A model generated the notes under the pieces. The model was given only the letters and a program-made list of their open reading frames with translations. It made no database searches and was not told where the DNA came from. A DNA stretch of 64,000 nt from assembly GCA_942491465.1 (NCBI GenBank), contig CALOBA010000008.1, positions 1 through 64,000 of the forward strand, given 5' to 3'. The stretch comes from CALOBA01 sp942491465 (GTDB taxonomy: Bacteria; Pseudomonadota; Gammaproteobacteria; Chromatiales; Chromatiaceae). Below, one piece after another: positions 45,617-56,676 of the stretch. The position numbers were made by a program, and so were the translations under genes. Position 1 is the stretch's first letter. Each line of letters begins with the position of its first letter.

Positions 45617-46612
45617 ATGGAGTTGGTCTGTCCCGCAGGAAATCTGCCGTCGCTGAAGGCCGCGGTGGACAACGGCGCGAATGCCGTCTATGTCGGCTTT
45701 CGCGACGACACCAATGCCCGGCACTTCGCCGGTCTGAACTTCACGCCCAGCAAGATGGCGGAGGGCATCGCCTATGCCCGGCGCAAGGGCGTGCGCGTGT
45801 TCATCGCGCTCAACACCTTTCCGCGCCCAGGCGGCTTCGAGCGCTGGCAGCAGGCCGTCGATCGCGCCGCCGAGCTGAAGGTCGATGCGTTGATCGCCGC
45901 CGACATCGGCGTGCTCGAGTACGCCAGCAACCGCCACCCGGACCTGGCGCTGCACCTGTCGGTACAGACCTCGGCGACCAACTACGAGGCCCTGCGCTTC
46001 TACCACGAGCACTTCGGCGTGCGCCGGGCCGTGCTGCCGCGGGTGCTGTCGATGAGCCAGGTGCGCCATGTGGTCGACAACAGCCCGGTGGAGATCGAGG
46101 TGTTCGGCTTCGGCAGCCTATGCGTGATGGTCGAGGGCCGCTGCATCCTGTCGTCCTATGCCACCGGGCGCTCGCCGAACACCTACGGCGCCTGCTCGCC
46201 GGCCAGTCATGTGGAGTGGATCGAGACGCCGAAGGGCCTGGATACGCGCCTTGGCGGCGTGCTGATCCAACGTCACCCCAAGGGCGAGAACGTCGGCTAC
46301 CCGACGCTGTGCAAGGGGACCTTCTGCGTCGACGGACACACCTACCACGCCATCGAGGACCCGATCAGCCTGAACGCCATGGAACTGCTGCCCGAGCTGG
46401 CCGCCGCCGGCGTCAAGGCGGTCAAGATCGAGGGCCGCCAGCGCAGCCCGGTTTACGTCAGCCAGGTGGCGCGCGTCTGGCGCCAGGCCCTCGATGCCTT
46501 TGCCCGCAACCCCGACGGCTTCAAGCCGCGCCCGGAATGGACCGCCGAGCTGGGCAAGGTCTCCGAGGGCGCACAGACCACGCTTGGCGCCTATCACCGG
46601 CCCTGGCAATGA
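45617..46612 (+). CDS. ubiU: U32-family protein UbiU (O2-independent ubiquinone synthesis)
   Basis: 331 residues from ATG 45617. Begins MELVCPAGNLPSLKAAVDNG with ANAVYVGFRDDTNARHFAGL; Cys residues for the 4Fe-4S cluster are in YGACSPASHV, LCKGTFCVDG and nearby. UbiU pairs with UbiV to hydroxylate ubiquinone precursors without O2, using prephenate as oxygen donor. UbiV follows 26 bases downstream; ubiT is not in the window. Confidence 0.93.
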   Translation: MELVCPAGNLPSLKAAVDNGANAVYVGFRDDTNARHFAGLNFTPSKMAEGIAYARRKGVRVFIALNTFPRPGGFERWQQAVDRAAELKVDALIAADIGVLEYASNRHPDLALHLSVQTSATNYEALRFYHEHFGVRRAVLPRVLSMSQVRHVVDNSPVEIEVFGFGSLCVMVEGRCILSSYATGRSPNTYGACSPASHVEWIETPKGLDTRLGGVLIQRHPKGENVGYPTLCKGTFCVDGHTYHAIEDPISLNAMELLPELAAAGVKAVKIEGRQRSPVYVSQVARVWRQALDAFARNPDGFKPRPEWTAELGKVSEGAQTTLGAYHRPWQ

Positions 46613-46638
46613 CCGCGGCCCGCAGCTTCTGATCGATC

Positions 46639-47577
46639 ATGCACGTCAATTCGTCCGATTCCACCCAACAGCGCCCGCGGCTCTCCGTCGGGCCGATCAG
46701 CTACTACTGGCCTAAAGAGGTCGTCGAGGCCTTCTACGACCAGGTCGCCGAATCGCCGGCGGCCATCGTCTATCTCGGCGAGACCGTCTGCTCCAAGCGC
46801 AAGCAGGTCCGCTGGGAGGACTGGCTCGCCATCGCCGAGCGCCTGGCCGCGGCGGGCAAGGAGGTCGTCCTGTCCACGCTGGCCCTGCTCGAGGCCGAGT
46901 CGGAGCTCAAGCGGCTGCGCAGCATCTGCGGCCAGGACCGCTTCCTGGTCGAGACCAACGAGCTGGGTGCGGTCAATCTGATGCAGGGCCGACCGTTCGT
47001 CGTCGGCCACAGCGTCAACATCTACAACGACCGCACGCTGGCCGTGCTCGCCCGAGCGGGCATGCGCCGCTGGGTGCTGCCGGTGGAGCTGACCCACGAG
47101 GCCCTGGCCGAGCTGCAGGCCGCCCGCCCGGACGGCGTCGAGACCGAGGTCTTCGCCTACGGCCGGCTGCCGCTCGCCTACTCGGCGCGCTGCTTCACCG
47201 CCCGCCACCGCAACCTGCCGAAGGACGACTGTCGCGATTGCTGCATCGACTACCCCGACGGCCTGACGCTGAGCACCCAGGACGACAACCGCTTCCTGGC
47301 CCTGAACGGCATCCAGACCCAGTCGGCGCGTACCGTCAACCTGATCGGCGAGCTGCCGCGGATGCGCGAGCTGGGCGTCGACATCATCCGCATCAGTCCG
47401 CAGTCGAACCGCACCGACGAGGTCATCGCGCTCTATCACCGCGTGCTGATCGGCGAGATGGACGCCGTGGAGGCCACCGCCCGCCTCGAGGAACTGATGC
47501 CCACCGGCGGCTGCAACGGTTATTGGCACGGCGGCGCCGGCATGGACCAACGGCCGCCGGCCGCAGGCGCGTCCTAG
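46639..47577 (+). CDS. ubiV: U32-family protein UbiV (O2-independent ubiquinone synthesis)
   Basis: 312 residues. Begins, after a short leader, RLSVGPISYYWPKEVVEAFY; GETVCSKRKQ and the YSARCFTARHRN and DDCRDCC motifs contain the four conserved cluster cysteines. It forms a heterodimer with UbiU. Confidence 0.93.
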   Translation: MHVNSSDSTQQRPRLSVGPISYYWPKEVVEAFYDQVAESPAAIVYLGETVCSKRKQVRWEDWLAIAERLAAAGKEVVLSTLALLEAESELKRLRSICGQDRFLVETNELGAVNLMQGRPFVVGHSVNIYNDRTLAVLARAGMRRWVLPVELTHEALAELQAARPDGVETEVFAYGRLPLAYSARCFTARHRNLPKDDCRDCCIDYPDGLTLSTQDDNRFLALNGIQTQSARTVNLIGELPRMRELGVDIIRISPQSNRTDEVIALYHRVLIGEMDAVEATARLEELMPTGGCNGYWHGGAGMDQRPPAAGAS

Positions 47578-47624
47578 CCCACCGGGGTCGCTGCGGGGTG
47601 CGGCCGGCTCAGGCGATTGCCGGA

Positions 47625-47754
47625 AACTTTCATACCAGATGACGCAGGATTGACGTTCGCCTTCAAGGAGGGCTGGCGGGAGCATAGCTAGCTATGTGAC
47701 CGCCAGCCCGACGCCGAAGGCGGGCGTCAAGACAAGTCAGATGGTATGAAAGTT
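47625..47754. repeat. 130-bp long palindrome
   Basis: Ends are perfect inverted repeats (AACTTTCATACCA and TGGTATGAAAGTT). Further paired blocks lie inside: TTGACG with CGTCAA, a GCCTTC block with GAAGGC, GGGCTGGCGG with CCGCCAGCCC, and the self-complementary centre CATAGCTAGCTATG. It would fold into one long hairpin. It lies between convergent ubiV and the transporter gene. No target-site duplication is obvious. Confidence 0.8.
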
Positions 47755-47767
47755 GACAGAAATCGCC

Positions 47768-49393
47768 TCAAGCGCTCCGCAGCGGCGAGACCTTCACCAG
47801 CGCAACGGCGGCAAGCGGCAGGATGAGCGACAGCACCATGGCGGTGATCATCAGCACCCCCAGCTCGCCGTAGTCCGCCGGGACGCTGATCGTGCCGCTG
47901 GTGGGGTCGGTGACCTCGCGGCTGACCGTGAACAGCTCGTTGAGATACTTGGTGCCGAGCTGGCTGGCGGACAGGGCCAGGTTGGTGAACGAGGCCATGA
48001 CCGCGAAGAAGGTCGCCTTCAGCGCCGGCGGGGCGGAATTGGCGATCCACGCCAGCATCGGAATCATGGCGATCTGCCCCAGCGGCGACTCCAGCGCCGT
48101 GTCCACCACGGCGATGAAGCGGGCGTCGACGATGCCGCCGGTGACTGCGGCGGTCCATTCGTGCAGCCCGAAGTACATGCCGAGGATGGGCAGATAGAGG
48201 ACGGTGCTGACCAGCGTCAGCATGACGATCACATAGCCGATCGAGCGCTCGGCCATGAAGCGGCGGAAGATGAACATCCCGAACAGGGTCAGGCTGGCTC
48301 CGATCAGGGCGAGCACCGACAGAAACTGCTGGTCGAAGTCGAGCTGGTCGATCATCCACCAGGTCTGCCCGGGGCCGGGGTTCGGCATGGCGCGGAAGAC
48401 GAAGATGATCAGCGCCGTGCCCACCAGCAACATCCGTGCATCGGGCTCCAGCTCACGCACCAGCCGCGAGATCAGGAACAGGATGATCGCGAGAGAGCCC
48501 GCGAAGATGATCTCCTGATTGTAGGGCAGGTCGCCGAGCCCCAGGCTCAGCGTAAACACGACGAACGCCAGGCTGCCGCCGAGTATCCACCAGTTCGGCT
48601 CGGTGTGCTGCTGTTCGCCGTCGATCAGCCGCAGGGCTTCGGACCGGTCGATCCCTTGCTGTCGCAGCCGGCGGACGTCGCGGCGGCGAATCAGTGCCGC
48701 GAGCCCGACGCCCAGCACGGAGACGACGGGAATGACCAGGGCCAGCTGGTAGATCAGGATGTAGGTGGCGACCTTGTCGGCCTCGGACATGCTGTTCACG
48801 CCGGCAAACAGCCAGATGTTGGCCGCCGATACCAGCACCCCGCCGCCGATGATCGCAACCCGCCCCAGGGTCTGCATGGTCGTGTGCATCAGCTTGCGCC
48901 GCGCCGGGTCCACGGGGCTGCCGTCCGCATTCACCCGGGGGACCGCCTCCACCGTCATCGCATCGGCGACGACGTCCTGCACCACATAGCCGACCGGGGC
49001 CAGCAGCGCGCTGAGCACGTACCAGGCGGGGACCGGCATCCATGCGGACATGGCCTCCGGGTCGGACAGCAGCCCGAGCATGATCAGCAGGCTGGCCGAG
49101 AGCATGGTCGCGCCCACGTACACCAGGATCGATTTCCAGCGCCACAGGAGGTCCACCAGGTGGCCCAGGGGCATCTTCAGCGCCCAGGGGATGCCGGCCC
49201 AGAAGCCGAGGCCCGCCAGGAAGGCGGCGGACAATCCCAGATAGTCCTTCACAAAGAAGGTGCCAACGATGGCGGTGAGGCCCTGGATGCCGAAGGCCAC
49301 GTAGATCATCAGCGGCGGCAGGTAGGACAGCCGAAGCTCTCGGCCCAGCTCCAGGATGTTGCGGTCGATCCAGCGGTAGGTTCGTATCATCAT
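47768..49393 (-). CDS. BT1/MFS-type multi-pass transporter
   Basis: 541 residues from ATG 49393, with twelve or more hydrophobic helices. The N-terminal region (LGRELRLSYLPPLMIYVAFG, FVKDYLGLSAAFLAGLGFWA, GIPWALKMPLGHLVDLLWRW) resembles the folate-biopterin (BT1) branch of the MFS superfamily, and PVGYVVQDVVADAMTVEAVP is a BT1-like signature. Substrate unknown. Upstream extension to 49543 is Arg-rich and unlikely to be translated. Confidence 0.75.
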   Translation of the reverse strand: MMIRTYRWIDRNILELGRELRLSYLPPLMIYVAFGIQGLTAIVGTFFVKDYLGLSAAFLAGLGFWAGIPWALKMPLGHLVDLLWRWKSILVYVGATMLSASLLIMLGLLSDPEAMSAWMPVPAWYVLSALLAPVGYVVQDVVADAMTVEAVPRVNADGSPVDPARRKLMHTTMQTLGRVAIIGGGVLVSAANIWLFAGVNSMSEADKVATYILIYQLALVIPVVSVLGVGLAALIRRRDVRRLRQQGIDRSEALRLIDGEQQHTEPNWWILGGSLAFVVFTLSLGLGDLPYNQEIIFAGSLAIILFLISRLVRELEPDARMLLVGTALIIFVFRAMPNPGPGQTWWMIDQLDFDQQFLSVLALIGASLTLFGMFIFRRFMAERSIGYVIVMLTLVSTVLYLPILGMYFGLHEWTAAVTGGIVDARFIAVVDTALESPLGQIAMIPMLAWIANSAPPALKATFFAVMASFTNLALSASQLGTKYLNELFTVSREVTDPTSGTISVPADYGELGVLMITAMVLSLILPLAAVALVKVSPLRSA

Positions 49394-49524
49394 GGCGGCA
49401 GATGATGAGGGCCCGAGGCGGCGTTGAAAAGCCGTTGATTCGATCGAGCCGATCCGAGGCGCCGGTCCAACGGCACGGCGGCGGCGGGAGCCGCCGCGTA
49501 TCCTCCGGATGCGTCCCCGACGGG

Positions 49525-49554
49525 TTGCGCAGACGTGCAACATCGTTTTATCAT
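49525..49554 (+). promoter_or_regulatory. Possible sigma-70 promoter of rpsU
   Basis: TTGCGC (49525-49530) and TATCAT (49549-49554) are separated by 18 bases, about 90 bases before the rpsU start. Reasonable match; not proven. Confidence 0.4.
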
Positions 49555-49646
49555 AGACGGTTAATTCAGCCCAACCCCTTGTTCAACCTTCCGCACCACG
49601 CGGCTTTTGTGCCCAACGACCTCGCGGATCTATAGAAGGATTGTCC

Positions 49647-49862
49647 ATGCCCAGCGTTCGCGTTAAAGAGAACGAACCCTTCGAAGTGGCCCTGCGCCGC
49701 TTCAAACGCTCCTGTGAGAAGGCCGGCGTACTGGCCGAAGTCCGTCGTCGGGAGTTCTACGAAAAGCCCACCTCGGAGCGCAAGCGCAAGAAGGCTGCGG
49801 CCGTCAAGCGCCACCACAAGAAGCTTGCCCGCGAGGCCCGTCGCTGGGAACGCCCGTTCTGA
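49647..49862 (+). CDS. rpsU: Small ribosomal subunit protein bS21
   Basis: 71 residues, the standard length. MPSVRVKENEPFEVALRRFK and a basic C-terminus (KRKKAAAVKRHHKKLAREAR) match bS21. ATG 49647 is preceded by AAGGA; the TTG at 49641 in frame is not the start. It leads the rpsU-yqeY-dnaG-rpoD macromolecular synthesis operon. Confidence 0.97.
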   Translation: MPSVRVKENEPFEVALRRFKRSCEKAGVLAEVRRREFYEKPTSERKRKKAAAVKRHHKKLAREARRWERPF

Positions 49863-50129
49863 TCGACCAGCGGGCGTAGCCCAAGATCGCTCGGCGTGTT
49901 GCTGCCCCCTTCGGCAGCCACTCCCGGTCTGTGATTAGAGCGTCGCAGACCGCCGTGCATGGGACCCTGCATCGCGTCCTGCCCCAAAGGCCCGCGCCGC
50001 GCGGCCTCGGTCATCCACTGACCGAAGCTCGGTCGGAATGTCGCGCGCACGGCGCCTAGTTTTGCAACCTAACAACAGCCGGGCGCCGAGCCGTTTGCGG
50101 TGCTCGATCTCCGCTACGAGGGAGAGATC

Positions 50130-50573
50130 ATGCTCAAGCAGCAGCTTCAAGCAGATATGAAGGCGGCCATGAAGGCCGGTGATAAACGTCGTCTCGGGGT
50201 CATTCGGTTGATCAACGCGGCCGTCAAGCAGCGCGAGGTCGATGAGCGCATCGAGCTGGATGACGGCCAAGTCCTGGTGGTGCTCGACAAGATGGTCAAG
50301 CAGCGCCGGGATTCCATCGCCCAGTACGAGCAGGCCGGGCGCGACGACTTGGCCGAGCAGGAGCGCTTCGAGATCGACGTCTGCCATGCCTACATGCCCC
50401 AGCCGCTGTCCGCGGCCGAGGTGGCCGGCTTGATCGACGCGGCCATTGCCGAGACCGGGGCGGCCGGTATGAAGGACATGGGCAAGGTGATGGCTCAACT
50501 GAAGCCCCAGATCCAGGGGCGGGGCGATATGGGCGCCGTCAGTGCCGAGGTGAAGCGACGGCTTGCCGGTTGA
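50130..50573 (+). CDS. yqeY: GatB/YqeY domain protein
   Basis: 147 residues from ATG 50130 with GGGAGAG upstream. MLKQQLQADMKAAMKAGDKR, LGVIRLINAAVKQREVDERI and GMKDMGKVMAQLKPQIQGRG are the YqeY signatures, shared with the tail domain of the tRNA amidotransferase subunit GatB. Exact role unsettled. Its place between rpsU and dnaG is conserved in many gammaproteobacteria. Confidence 0.95.
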   Translation: MLKQQLQADMKAAMKAGDKRRLGVIRLINAAVKQREVDERIELDDGQVLVVLDKMVKQRRDSIAQYEQAGRDDLAEQERFEIDVCHAYMPQPLSAAEVAGLIDAAIAETGAAGMKDMGKVMAQLKPQIQGRGDMGAVSAEVKRRLAG

Positions 50574-50714
50574 GAGGCCCGCACGCCTGTCAGATGCGGC
50601 GAGCTAACTGAGAGGTCCTGCCGCCCGCTGTCCATCCCGCCCGCGGGCAAGCTTGGCCGTGGCGGCCCGAGCAGTCCGTCCGATTCGCTCTAATCAACCG
50701 CGAGGCCATCGGCG

Positions 50715-52546
50715 TTGTCCGGACTGATCCCGTCCGATTTCATCGACCGCCTAATTGAGCGCGTCGATATCGTCGACGTCATCGGCACCCGAGTGCCGTT
50801 GAAGAAGGTCGGCAAAGAGCACCAGGCCTGCTGCCCGTTTCACAACGAAAAGACACCGTCGTTCACGGTCAGTCCGAGCAAGCAGTTCTACCACTGCTTC
50901 GGATGCGGCGCCCATGGCACGGCGATCGGCTTCATGATGGAGTACGAGCGCCTGCCGTTCCCGGATGCCGTGGAGGAACTGGCGCGGCACGTCGGTATGG
51001 AGGTGCCCCGGGACGGTGTTGAAGTCCCGCGCGGACCGGACCCGAGGCCGCTTTACGAGACCCTGCAACAGGCCGCCGATCTGTATTGGCAGCAATGGCG
51101 CGAGCATGCGGATGCGGGCCGCGCCAGGGACTATCTGAAGGGACGCGGGGTTAGCGGCGAGATCGCCAAACGCTTCCGCATCGGTTTCGCGCCCCCCGGC
51201 TGGGACTTCCTGCGCCAGCGCCTCGGCGGGGAGCGCGAGCGCGAGCAGCGCCTGGTCGACGCCGGCCTGCTCATCGAGCGCGACGATGGCAAGCGCTACG
51301 ACCGCTTTCGCGACCGGATCATATTCCCGATCCGCGATCGGCGCGGTCGCGTGATCGCCTTTGGCGGCCGGGTCTTGGGCGATGGCGAGCCGAAATACCT
51401 GAATTCGCCGGAGACGACGGTGTTTCACAAGGGCCGCGGCCTCTACGGTCTGTACGAGGCGCAGCAGGTCCAGCGCGAGCTGCCGCGCCTGTTGGTGGTG
51501 GAGGGCTACATGGACGTGGTTGCGCTGGCCCAGCTCGGGATCCCCTATGCGGTGGCGACCCTGGGCACGGCAACGACGCCCGAGCATCTGCGGCTGATGC
51601 TGCGCAGCAGCGGGGAGCTGGTGTTCTGCTTCGACGGCGATCGCGCCGGTCGCGCGGCGGCCTGGAAGGCCTTGAAGACCGCGTTGCCCCTGGCGGGGGG
51701 CGGCCAGACCATTCGCTTTCTGCTGCTGCCCGCAGGAGAGGACCCGGACAGCCTGGTGCGCGCCGAAGGCGGGCCGGCATTCGGGGCGCGGATCGAAAGC
51801 GCGACGCTGTTGTCGGATTTCTTATTCGCGCAGCTGGTCGATGGCTTGGACCTCAGCACAACCGAGGGCCGCAGCCGCCTGGATGCGGCGGCACGCCCGC
51901 TGATTCAAGGCATTCCATCGGGCACCTTCCGATCGCTGATCGAGCAGCGCCTGGCCGACACCATCGGCGTGCCCGCCGGTGTCCTCGACATCCCGGAGTA
52001 TGTCCCGCCACCGGCGCCATCGGCGGTGGGCGGGGCGGGGGTGGAACGCTCGCGGGGGAGGGCGCCGAGCCCTCGAGCGCCGAGCCGCACCCCGGGGCAC
52101 GGAGCCCGGTGCAGATCATGTCGCCGCCGCGGCGAGCGATCGCGCTGCTGCTCGACGACCCGCGGCTGGCGGTTCACGTCGACGCGGCCCCTGGCGGTTG
52201 GCGCGACGCCGACGGCCCCGGCGCCGCGTTGCTGGCGGAGATCCTGAAGATCATTGCCGCCTACCCGGAGATCAGTCCGGCGGCGCTGCTGGAGCGTTGG
52301 CGCGGCAGCGATTGGGAGACCGTGGTCCTGCGGCTCTCGGATTCGAGCCTGATCGACCATATTCCTCCACAAGGCCGTGGACCTGAGTTGGTGGGCGCCC
52401 TGGAGGTCATGAGTCGAGAGACCGAGAAGGCGCGTCGTGCCCAACTCCTGCGCAGCGGTCGCGGCTCCGAGCTTGCGGCTCGGTCGCCGCCGGCCGGGGC
52501 GGCCGGGGCCGGCGCAGACCCAAATCCTGGCGTAGGCCATAAGTAG
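50715..52546 (+). CDS. dnaG: DNA primase, frame broken in the linker
   Basis: Synthesises RNA primers at the replication fork. TTG 50715 gives SGLIPSDFIDRLIERVDIVD, the zinc-binding CCPFHNEKTPSF and YHCFGCG (CHC2 type), the TOPRIM region LLVVEGYMDVVALAQLGI and CFDGDRAGRAAAWKAL. The frame continues to LDIPEYVPPPAPSAVGG near 52030 and then loses homology, ending at 52247. The DnaB-binding C-terminal domain (RAIALLLDDPRLAVHV to the stop at 52546) lies in another frame. The break falls in a G-rich linker between about 52020 and 52105. Restored length is about 610. dnaG is essential, so an assembly indel is likely. Confidence 0.93.
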
Positions 52547-52550
52547 CTGC

Positions 52551-52556
52551 TATACT
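52551..52556 (+). promoter_or_regulatory. Possible -10 element before rpoD
   Basis: TATACT lies 57 bases before the rpoD ATG and just after the dnaG stop. The -35 region is weak. A promoter here would allow rpoD to be expressed separately from dnaG. Confidence 0.35.
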
Positions 52557-52612
52557 ACGCAGTTCGCCGAAGGCGCGTCATCCAAGTCCCGATCCTCTAT
52601 CTAGGTACCTGC

Positions 52613-54430
<1,818 letters not shown>

Positions 54431-54440
54431 TCCGCCCCCA

Positions 54441-54463
54441 GCCGCGGCGGCAGCCGCCGCGGC
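54441..54463 (+). repeat. GC-rich hairpin after rpoD
   Basis: GCCGCGGCGG and CCGCCGCGGC pair around a CAG loop, ten bases after the rpoD stop and just before tRNA-Ile. There is no T-run, so it is at most a weak or Rho-assisted terminator. Confidence 0.5.
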
Positions 54464-54473
54464 CCCGCCTCCC

Positions 54474-54549
<76 letters not shown>

Positions 54550-54704
54550 AAATCAAAAAGTTCTAAGGGGCCCAGGACGGCGAACTCTGAAATCTTGCCC
54601 ATTCCTCCAGCATGGAAGCTCAAGCTGTCCGAGGTGGACGACGGGGTTCGCTCAGGTGGGGCTGCCGACGTGGAGACCAACGATAGGGGAGATCAGCAAG
54701 GGGC

Positions 54705-55274
54705 ATGCAAGCACCGTCGACCGACATCGATCTAGCGCGGCTGTTCAAGCTCAGGCTCGTCGTCGCCCGCCACGGCGAGATGGACGCGGCCCGCTGGTGG
54801 AACACCAACGGCATGCTCGGTGGTCGCGGGAGCATGGTGCTCAAGCGCGGCTTCCCGTCGACCCACTACTTCGCGCAGGCACGCGTCGCCTTTGCCGTCG
54901 CGCGGAGCCGGTGCGCCGAGCTGTTCGAGCCGCCCGGATGCATGACCCTGTGGAGCCTGCCCGCCGACATCGAGGACCAGTTCGAAGAGCGTTGGCAAGA
55001 CTGGCTCGACGAAGGCGACCAATGGGCGCATGTTTTCGAGCAACTGTCAGCGATCGAGCCCCGCGACCTCCTGCAAATGCTCGACGCGTTCGATCTCACC
55101 AACTCGAACGACGTCGAAGCCGTCGGCAAGCTCCGTCGTTCTGCGGAGGGCCGATCGGTTCTGCTGGCCGGCACGCACCGTCCCGATGACGACATCATCA
55201 CGCTACTCGCCGCCGGCTTCGCCCGAGGAGAGCCTGGGAGCCCGGCCATCCCCTATGCGAGGCTCGAAGATTGA
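54705..55274 (+). CDS. brxE: BREX-6 system protein BrxE
   Basis: 189 residues: LARLFKLRLVVARHGEMDAA, RWWNTNGMLGGRGSMVLKRG and FPSTHYFAQARVAFAVARSR, a helical protein without a known catalytic motif. Its place directly before brxA-brxB-brxC-pglX matches the BREX type 6 order. Function within BREX unknown. The gene lies about 155 bases beyond tRNA-Ile. Confidence 0.8.
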   Translation: MQAPSTDIDLARLFKLRLVVARHGEMDAARWWNTNGMLGGRGSMVLKRGFPSTHYFAQARVAFAVARSRCAELFEPPGCMTLWSLPADIEDQFEERWQDWLDEGDQWAHVFEQLSAIEPRDLLQMLDAFDLTNSNDVEAVGKLRRSAEGRSVLLAGTHRPDDDIITLLAAGFARGEPGSPAIPYARLED

Positions 55275-55276
55275 GC

Positions 55277-56053
55277 ATGGAAGCTCGCCACAAAATCACC
55301 TCACCGCTAGCGATCAAGGGCGCACTGATCGAAGAGACCTATGGCGTGTTCACTGCCTGGAACTTTGCGCTATCCAAGACCGATAACCTCAAACGGGCAC
55401 GCGAGAACAACACGATGGGCGCGGGTAGCGCCAGCTGGGCGAACAATGTTTCCTGGGCGCTCAGTCGCCGTTTCGATCCCGCGGGTCGAGACAGACCACT
55501 TGTGGACCTGGCCAAAGCAGGCTTCGACCGCGAAGCATGGCAGCCCCTGCTGCTCTACCACATGACGCGGGACGAGTTCTTGGTCCGCGACTTCCTCGTC
55601 AACTGGCTGTTCCCGCAATTTCGAGCCGGTGCCTATCGTCTGCGCGCCGACGACGTCTTCCCCTACCTCGAAGGACTGAGCAAACAGCGCAATATCCAGT
55701 GGTCCGGTAGCTGGAGCGACAGCACCCTAAAACGGGTCAGCTCGGGGCTGCTGCGCATCGCAACAGACTTCGGGCTCCTGCAAGGTTCCCAGACCCGCGA
55801 GTTCGCCTCCTACCACCTGCCGGAAGAGAGCTTCCTCTACCTCATGCACGCCATGATGGACCGCGAGGCCAACGCGCGCCGAGTCATCGACGCCGAGGAT
55901 TGGCGCCTCTTCCTAATGGGTGCCGAAGATGTCGAGCGGGAGTTGTTGCGTCTGCACCAGTTCCGCCGGATCGAATACCAAGTCGCCGGGTCACTCGCCC
56001 AGATCAAGCTGCCCGCCGCATCGGCGGCCGACTTTGCCAGGGAGCTCCACTGA
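55277..56053 (+). CDS. brxA: BREX protein BrxA (DUF1819)
   Basis: 258 residues from ATG 55277, two bases after the brxE stop. ITSPLAIKGALIEETYGVFT, LARENNTMGAGS-like segment and FLVRDFLVNWLFPQFRAGAY, FPYLEGL and DWRLFLMGAEDVERELLRLH fit the DUF1819 family, a small helical DNA-binding protein of BREX systems. Its stop overlaps the brxB start by one base (TGATG). Confidence 0.9.
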   Translation: MEARHKITSPLAIKGALIEETYGVFTAWNFALSKTDNLKRARENNTMGAGSASWANNVSWALSRRFDPAGRDRPLVDLAKAGFDREAWQPLLLYHMTRDEFLVRDFLVNWLFPQFRAGAYRLRADDVFPYLEGLSKQRNIQWSGSWSDSTLKRVSSGLLRIATDFGLLQGSQTREFASYHLPEESFLYLMHAMMDREANARRVIDAEDWRLFLMGAEDVERELLRLHQFRRIEYQVAGSLAQIKLPAASAADFARELH

Positions 56054-56631
56054 TGCCCGACTGGAAAGAGCGCCTGACGCGGCACTTGGAGCCGGCCCTG
56101 CGGCTACCCGACCCCAGGCAGCAGATCAGCGCCTACCACGACATGCCCTACGCCATCTTCCGCTACCCGCCGGAAGACGAGTTCGCCGTCCGCCAGGAGA
56201 CCAACCTGCTGCGCACCCGCCTGGAGCAGATCGGCAAGCGCGTGACGGTCATCTCCCTTGCCGAAGCCTTAAGCGAAGCGCTCGAAGCCGAGGGCATGGG
56301 GCCGGAGGCCCTCGCGGAGGCCGAGGAATCCGTCGGTCTGGAGGCCACCGTGGAGACCATCTTCCAGATCCTCAGCGAATACCAGCCGCTCGACGATCTG
56401 GTCGCGCGCCGCGTACCGGAGGACGCCGAACCGCAGCGCGACGTCGTCTTCATCGTCCGTGCCGGCGCGCTCTTCCCCATGTATCGCACGTCCGCGCTCC
56501 TCGAACAGCTCAAGGGCAAGCTGCACGTCCCCGCGGTGCTCTTCTATCCAGGGGTGCTGGATGGTGCGGCCGGGTTGCGGTTTATGGGTGTGTTGGATGC
56601 GGAGCATAATTATCGGCCGAGGATTTTTTAG
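56053..56631 (+). CDS. brxB: BREX protein BrxB (DUF1788)
   Basis: 192 residues: LPDPRQQISAYHDMPYAIFR, YPPEDEFAVRQETNLLRTRL, DVVFIVRAGALFPMYRTSAL and LHVPAVLFYPGVLDGAAGLR, the conserved core of DUF1788. The reading frame is complete to the family C-terminus (AEHNYRPRIF). The last base of the TAG stop is also the first base of the heptamer array. Confidence 0.9.
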   Translation: MPDWKERLTRHLEPALRLPDPRQQISAYHDMPYAIFRYPPEDEFAVRQETNLLRTRLEQIGKRVTVISLAEALSEALEAEGMGPEALAEAEESVGLEATVETIFQILSEYQPLDDLVARRVPEDAEPQRDVVFIVRAGALFPMYRTSALLEQLKGKLHVPAVLFYPGVLDGAAGLRFMGVLDAEHNYRPRIF

Positions 56632-56665
56632 GGTTCGGGGTTCGGGGTTCGGGGTTCAGGGTTCG
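56631..56665 (+). repeat. Left heptamer array, five GGGTTCG units
   Basis: Five consecutive 7-bp units (GGGTTCG, the fourth ending in A) start at the last base of the brxB stop. They are followed by GGAGG, which serves as the ribosome-binding site of the next gene. This array is the reverse complement of the one on the far side of that gene. Confidence 0.95.
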
Positions 56666-56676
56666 GAGGGCGTGAT

